Assembly: GCA_046594105.1 (NCBI GenBank) | Contig: JBKJQB010000095.1 | Span: 1 to 8,528 of the forward strand | Source of the DNA: JBDSGC01 sp046594105 | Lineage (GTDB): Bacteria; Acidobacteriota; Thermoanaerobaculia; Gp7-AA8 | Direction of reading: 5' to 3' | DNA: 8,528 nt | Shown here: piece by piece, positions 5,285 through 8,528 of the stretch | Layout: every line of letters begins with the position of its first letter | Numbering within the stretch: position 1 is the first letter of the stretch | The notes under the pieces: generated by a model | What the model was told of the DNA's origin: nothing | What the model saw: the letters and a program-made list of their open reading frames with translations, nothing else | Databases searched by the model: none | Program-made: the position numbers and the translations under genes

Positions 5285-7881
5285 GCTTTCGAGGATTCGC
5301 CGGGCCCGCGCTGCTGCTCCTGGCGATTCCTCTGTCGGCAGCCCGGCTGGGCGATCGCGTGACTCCGGAGCGATACGTTCTCCAGATCACTCCCGATCTT
5401 TCGCGGGAGACGTTCGCGGGCGAGGAGTCGATCGATCTGCAGATCGGGGAGCCGGTGACCATGCTCCGTCTGCACGCGGTCGATCTGGCCATTAGTGCTG
5501 TCACCCTCCGCGCCGGTCAGGAAACGATCGCCCTCACCGTTTCGACGGAGCCGGCCGATGAGACGGTTCTACTCAGTGCAGGCAGACTGATCCCCGCAGG
5601 GCCTGCGCGTCTGCAATTGCACTTCGAGGGGAAACTCAATCGGGAATTGCGGGGCTTCTACGTGAGCAGGACCGAGAAGCGTAAGTACGCGGTGACCCAG
5701 TTCGAGGCCACCGACGCCAGGCGCGCGTTTCCCTGCTTCGATGAACCTTCTTTCAAAGCGGTCTACGAGATCAGTCTGGTGATCGATTCCCGAGACTCGG
5801 CCATCTCCAACGCGCAGATGATTTCCGATACCTCAGTTCGGAGGGGCAAACACACGGTGCGCTTCGCGCCGACGCCGCCCATCTCCAGCTATCTGGTGGC
5901 CATGCTGGTCGGCGACTTCCGTTGCCTGAAAGGAACCTCGGACGACATCCCCATCCGGGTCTGCACCACACCGGGTCAGGAGCGCCTGGCCCGATTCGCA
6001 CTGGATACGGCGCAGGCCGTCCTCCACTACGACAATGTCTACTTCGGGATTCGCTACCCGTTCGCCAAGCTCGACCTGATCGGAATTCCAGATTTTCAGG
6101 CGGGGGCCATGGAGAACGCCGGCGCCATCACCTTCCGCGAATCCTTCCTGCTGCTGGACGATGCCACCGCTTCCACGGAGGATCGCAAACTGGTGGCCGG
6201 AGTGATCGCCCACGAGATCGCGCACATGTGGTTCGGCGATCTGGTCACCATGAAGTGGTGGGATGACATCTGGCTCAATGAGGGCTTCGCTACGCTGATG
6301 ACGCGGCGCCCGCTGGAGGCCTGGCATCCGGAGTGGAGGCTGGACCTCGACGCGGTGAACCAGACCCTGACCGCCCTGGCCACCGATTCCCGCCAGAGCA
6401 CCCGACCGATCCGCACCCATGTGGAAACCCCGCGCGAGATCTTCAGCCTGTTCGATGGCATCGCGTACGGGAAAACCGCATCGGTGCTGGGGATGATCGA
6501 GGAGTGGCTGGGGCCTGAAGTTTTCCGGAAGAGCATCAACCGGTACCTCGCTCGCTACGCATGGAACAACGCCAGCGCCGAGGACTTCTGGACCAGCATG
6601 GCGCAGTCGTCGGGCCAGCCGGTCGATGCGGTGATGCGCTCCTTTGTGGAGCAGCCGGGAGCGCCGCTGCTGCACGTCACCGAACGTTGTGAGGCGGGGC
6701 GACGGGTGCTCGAGGTGTCCCAGGAACGGCTCGCTCCCGCCGGACAGAAAAACAATCCGGCCCCGGGCTGGACCATCCCAGTCTGCCTGCGCGCCTCCGC
6801 GAATGATGAAGGTCTGTGCACGATGGTCACCCCATCGACAACCTCGATCACCCTTCCGTCATGCGCCGAAGCGCTCCTGTGGAACCGGAACGGCGCCGGA
6901 TACTACCTGGCAGAACATTTCACGAAACCGCGAGCGGGGAGGGATGACTCTCTGCGCCAGCTGAGCGAGCCGGAGCGCCTCTCGCTTCACGGGAGCGAAT
7001 GGTTACTGGTTCGCGATCTGCGCGAAGGTGCTGGCGACTATCTCGATCTGGTGCGGGCTCTGGCCCAGTCGCTTCCCATCCAGTCTGACGGCGCGCTGCT
7101 CGCCGCGCTCGTCGGGAATCTTCATTTCCTGGACGACCGGCTGGTGAACGCATCCAACCGCAGCCGCTGGCAGCAGCGCGTCCGCAAGGATCTGGGCGGG
7201 ATGGTCTCGCATCGCTGGGAGGTCGCTGGCGAAGATCCGGAGAAGCGAGCGCGCCGCGCCATGATCCTCTCGTTGCTGGGTGGGATCGGAGGCGACTCCG
7301 AGGTTGTCGCCGGCGCTCGCGAGTTGGCCGTGCGTTTTGTGCGCGACCCCGGATCGGTCGATCCCGTCGTCGCGCCGCAGGCGCTTCGGGTCGCGGCAAC
7401 GTTCGGGGATGGGGCAATGTTCGACGCGATCATGGCCCGCCTCAATGGACCAGCTGGTGGGGCACCGCGCGAACAATCGAGATCGATGCTCACCTCCTTC
7501 CAGGATCCCGCCGTGCTCACGAAGGTCATCGAGTACGCCTTTGGAGAGAAAGTCCGCCCCGCCGATGTCCGCGCGCTGATCGCCGGTCTGATGGCCAATC
7601 CAGCAGCCCGGCCAGCTGCATGGCGAGCCATGAAGAGCCACTGGCCGGAGTTGCAGCGGAAGATCCCGGCAGGAGTTCCGGCGCTGATCGGATCGACGGC
7701 TCTGTTCTGCGACGTGGCCAGTCGCAACGACGTGCAGACCTTCTTTTCGCAACATCCCGGTGAGGGGATCGGAGAGCAGCTTCCGCCGGCGCTGGCGGCC
7801 ATCGACGCCTGCATTGCCTTTCGCGCGGCGCAGCAGGCGTCCTTCGACCGGGCCCTGCCGCGGGACGAGATCACTCGTTGA
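5281..7881 (+). CDS. Exported M1-family zinc aminopeptidase
   Basis: A complete M1 metallopeptidase, removing N-terminal residues from peptides. From TTG 5281 it has 866 residues, normal for the family. The signal peptide is about 1-21 (MSFRGFAGPALLLLAIPLSAA). The N-terminal beta domain includes FEATDARRAFPCFDEPSFKA (141-160). The catalytic domain has the substrate N-terminus motif GAMEN (275-279), the zinc motif HEIAH (311-315) and the third ligand Glu334 in NEGFAT, exactly 18 residues after HEIAH. Tyr396 (FDGIAYGKTA) is the expected transition-state tyrosine. An ERAP1-like helical C-terminal domain follows from about 529. All catalytic residues are present, so it should be active, probably in the periplasm. 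The frame runs back to 4888, but that stretch reads the neighbour's Ser/Thr linker out of frame. TTG 5281 is the only start in the right place, and it overlaps the preceding TGA as TTGA, suggesting coupled translation. No Shine-Dalgarno site is visible. Confidence 0.95.
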   Translation: MSFRGFAGPALLLLAIPLSAARLGDRVTPERYVLQITPDLSRETFAGEESIDLQIGEPVTMLRLHAVDLAISAVTLRAGQETIALTVSTEPADETVLLSAGRLIPAGPARLQLHFEGKLNRELRGFYVSRTEKRKYAVTQFEATDARRAFPCFDEPSFKAVYEISLVIDSRDSAISNAQMISDTSVRRGKHTVRFAPTPPISSYLVAMLVGDFRCLKGTSDDIPIRVCTTPGQERLARFALDTAQAVLHYDNVYFGIRYPFAKLDLIGIPDFQAGAMENAGAITFRESFLLLDDATASTEDRKLVAGVIAHEIAHMWFGDLVTMKWWDDIWLNEGFATLMTRRPLEAWHPEWRLDLDAVNQTLTALATDSRQSTRPIRTHVETPREIFSLFDGIAYGKTASVLGMIEEWLGPEVFRKSINRYLARYAWNNASAEDFWTSMAQSSGQPVDAVMRSFVEQPGAPLLHVTERCEAGRRVLEVSQERLAPAGQKNNPAPGWTIPVCLRASANDEGLCTMVTPSTTSITLPSCAEALLWNRNGAGYYLAEHFTKPRAGRDDSLRQLSEPERLSLHGSEWLLVRDLREGAGDYLDLVRALAQSLPIQSDGALLAALVGNLHFLDDRLVNASNRSRWQQRVRKDLGGMVSHRWEVAGEDPEKRARRAMILSLLGGIGGDSEVVAGARELAVRFVRDPGSVDPVVAPQALRVAATFGDGAMFDAIMARLNGPAGGAPREQSRSMLTSFQDPAVLTKVIEYAFGEKVRPADVRALIAGLMANPAARPAAWRAMKSHWPELQRKIPAGVPALIGSTALFCDVASRNDVQTFFSQHPGEGIGEQLPPALAAIDACIAFRAAQQASFDRALPRDEITR

Positions 7882-7902
7882 TCGAGCGAGCGGAATCGCC
7901 GG

Positions 7903-7931
7903 TTGCCGCCCCCGGTTCGAACCCGTACAAT
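7903..7931 (+). promoter_or_regulatory. Sigma-70 type promoter of tRNA-Arg
   Basis: The -35 TTGCCG (7903-7908, 4 of 6) and -10 TACAAT (7926-7931, 5 of 6) are 17 bp apart. Transcription would start near 7938, about 10 nt ahead of the mature tRNA 5' end at 7948. The GC-rich stretch after the -10 (CCGCGCGG) resembles the discriminators of stringently controlled stable-RNA promoters. Confidence 0.6.
7914..7923. repeat. Perfect 10-bp palindrome in the tRNA promoter spacer
   Basis: GGTTCGAACC is its own reverse complement and lies wholly between the -35 and -10 hexamers of the tRNA promoter. Its first eight bases also occur in the T-arm of the tRNA itself (8000-8007). It could be an operator, a remnant of a lost tandem tRNA, or chance. 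Confidence 0.4.
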
Positions 7932-7947
7932 CCGCGCGGTCTCTCAG

Positions 7948-8024
7948 GCGCCCATAGCTCAGCTGGATAGAGCGACAGCCTCCGGAGCTGTAGGTCGTAG
8001 GTTCGAATCCTACTGGGCGCACCA
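7948..8024 (+). tRNA. tRNA-Arg(CCG)
   Basis: A full 77-nt cloverleaf can be drawn. The acceptor stem GCGCCCA pairs perfectly with TGGGCGC. The D-arm is GCTC/GAGC, the anticodon stem ACAGC/GCTGT and the T-arm GTAGG/CCTAC around TTCGAAT. The seven-base anticodon loop CTCCGGA (7980-7986) carries CCG at 7982-7984, which reads the arginine codon CGG, frequent in GC-rich genomes. The discriminator base is A and the CCA end is encoded. A good promoter lies just upstream. The gene follows the aminopeptidase stop by 66 nt and is convergent with the PD40 gene. I see no clear terminator in 8025-8112. Confidence 0.97.
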
Positions 8025-8112
8025 CTTCCAACGCGTACGTCGTCAATCACTTACCTTTCTCAATCCAAATCCAATGACTAGGCCGTTTTCGGTCGATCCG
8101 TCCGAACCCGGC

Positions 8113-8528
8113 CTATGGCCGAGGCCTCAGCTTTGCGGTCCAGTTCTGAATGACCGTGATGCCCGGCTGCCGATGAGCGTCGGCCGTGGTCACGTTGATC
8201 AGAAAACGTCCGTCGCGCGCGACGTCGTATTGGCTGCGGGCGACCCCCGCGATAGCCCGGATCCTTGTGGCAAACAGCGCGCGAGGAGCATCGGCGACGA
8301 ACCGATCACCATCCCCATGCACCGTAGCAGTCATGAGCTTCTTGTCGATCGCCAGGTAGAACAACTGCCGCCCGTCGCCGCTCCATTGCGGCATGGTTCC
8401 CCCCCCTCCGGATACCTGCCACCGTTCGCCCGTCGGCGGAAACCTCTGCACGTACACTTCGTTCCGGCTGCCCTCGACAGAAACGTAGGCGAGCCACTTT
8501 CCGTCTGGCGAGACGTGACCGAGCATCT
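8113..8528 (-). CDS. PD40 beta-propeller protein, C-terminal part (likely kinase- or regulator-linked)
   Basis: Only the last 138 codons or so are in the window; the 5' part lies beyond the right edge, so the ATG at 8526 is internal. Visible propeller blades include SPDGKWLAYVSVEGSRNEVY, then PQWSGDGRQLFYLAIDKKLM and YDVARDGRFLINV, with the ending ITVIQNWTAKL. Such TolB/PD40-type tails with this ending are abundant in Acidobacteriota, where they commonly follow a PknB-like Ser/Thr kinase domain and a membrane segment, or a winged-helix DNA-binding domain. Which one is present here cannot be seen. The propeller probably faces the periplasm and senses a ligand or partner; this is inference. The stop is TAG at 8115-8113, enclosed in a small CGGCC-TAT-GGCCG inverted repeat. 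Confidence 0.85.
   Translation of the reverse strand, partial: MLGHVSPDGKWLAYVSVEGSRNEVYVQRFPPTGERWQVSGGGGTMPQWSGDGRQLFYLAIDKKLMTATVHGDGDRFVADAPRALFATRIRAIAGVARSQYDVARDGRFLINVTTADAHRQPGITVIQNWTAKLRPRP

Noticed and set aside
4375..5475. Long antisense open frame (366 codons) across the Ser/Thr/Pro linker
   Set aside because: Its Val/Ala/Gly-rich translation is what the reverse complement of Ser, Thr, Ala and Pro codons gives in GC-rich DNA. It has no motifs or initiation signal, and it overlaps two supported genes.
7003..8046. Minus-strand open frame with a VRPVGFEPTTYSSGGCRSIQLSYG-like start
   Set aside because: This peptide is the familiar artefact of translating a tRNA gene on the opposite strand; the rest is antisense to the M1 gene.
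8081..8094. GGCCG-TTTT-CGGTC hairpin between the tRNA and the PD40 gene as a terminator
   Set aside because: It is only 5 bp with one G-T pair and no T-tract on either strand. It cannot be told from chance in GC-rich DNA.
1..8528. CRISPR array, insertion sequence, prophage or toxin-antitoxin/defence genes
   Set aside because: No regularly spaced direct repeats, transposase or integrase motifs, or small paired genes are visible. Although tRNA genes often serve as integration sites, I see no duplicated tRNA 3' end or integrase near 8024.

Overview
This is a GC-rich bacterial chromosome segment. The likely host is an acidobacterium or a close relative. The best lineage clue is the partial gene at the right edge, whose PD40 beta-propeller tail and 'ITVIQNWTAKL'-type ending are typical of the many kinase/propeller proteins of Acidobacteriota. 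The GC-rich hairpin pair at the left edge and the short acidobacterial-looking hypothetical proteins agree with this, but no phylogenetic marker here settles it.

Layout, left to right. (1) 1-111: non-coding, with two small hairpins of one design just past the end of gatB. (2) 112-1500, minus strand: gatB, subunit B of the Asp/Glu-tRNA amidotransferase, with no gatA or gatC in view. (3) 1501-1693: divergent intergenic region. (4) 1694-3010, plus strand: an exported M20D-type metallo-amidohydrolase. (5) 3011-3131: intergenic, with an inverted repeat, a weak promoter candidate and a clear Shine-Dalgarno site. (6) 3132-5284, plus strand: a small TPR-like lipoprotein, then an exported protein with an unknown helical domain, a roughly 250-residue Ser/Thr/Pro/Ala-rich linker and a C-terminal membrane anchor. 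(7) 5281-7881, plus strand: an exported M1 zinc aminopeptidase whose probable TTG start overlaps the preceding stop by 4 nt. (8) 7903-8024: a tRNA-Arg(CCG) gene with a recognisable promoter. (9) 8113-8528, minus strand: the C-terminal end of a PD40 propeller protein.

The lipoprotein, anchored protein and aminopeptidase are packed as a probable transcription unit. All three are predicted to be exported, so they may work together at the envelope, for example in periplasmic peptide processing; this rests on gene order and signal peptides only. The upstream M20 enzyme is also exported and could act on related amide or peptide substrates.

The most interesting non-gene signal is a -10-like hexamer 6-8 nt before the ATG of three genes that lack a Shine-Dalgarno site, which suggests leaderless mRNAs. 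I found no CRISPR array, insertion sequence, phage gene or recognisable defence system.
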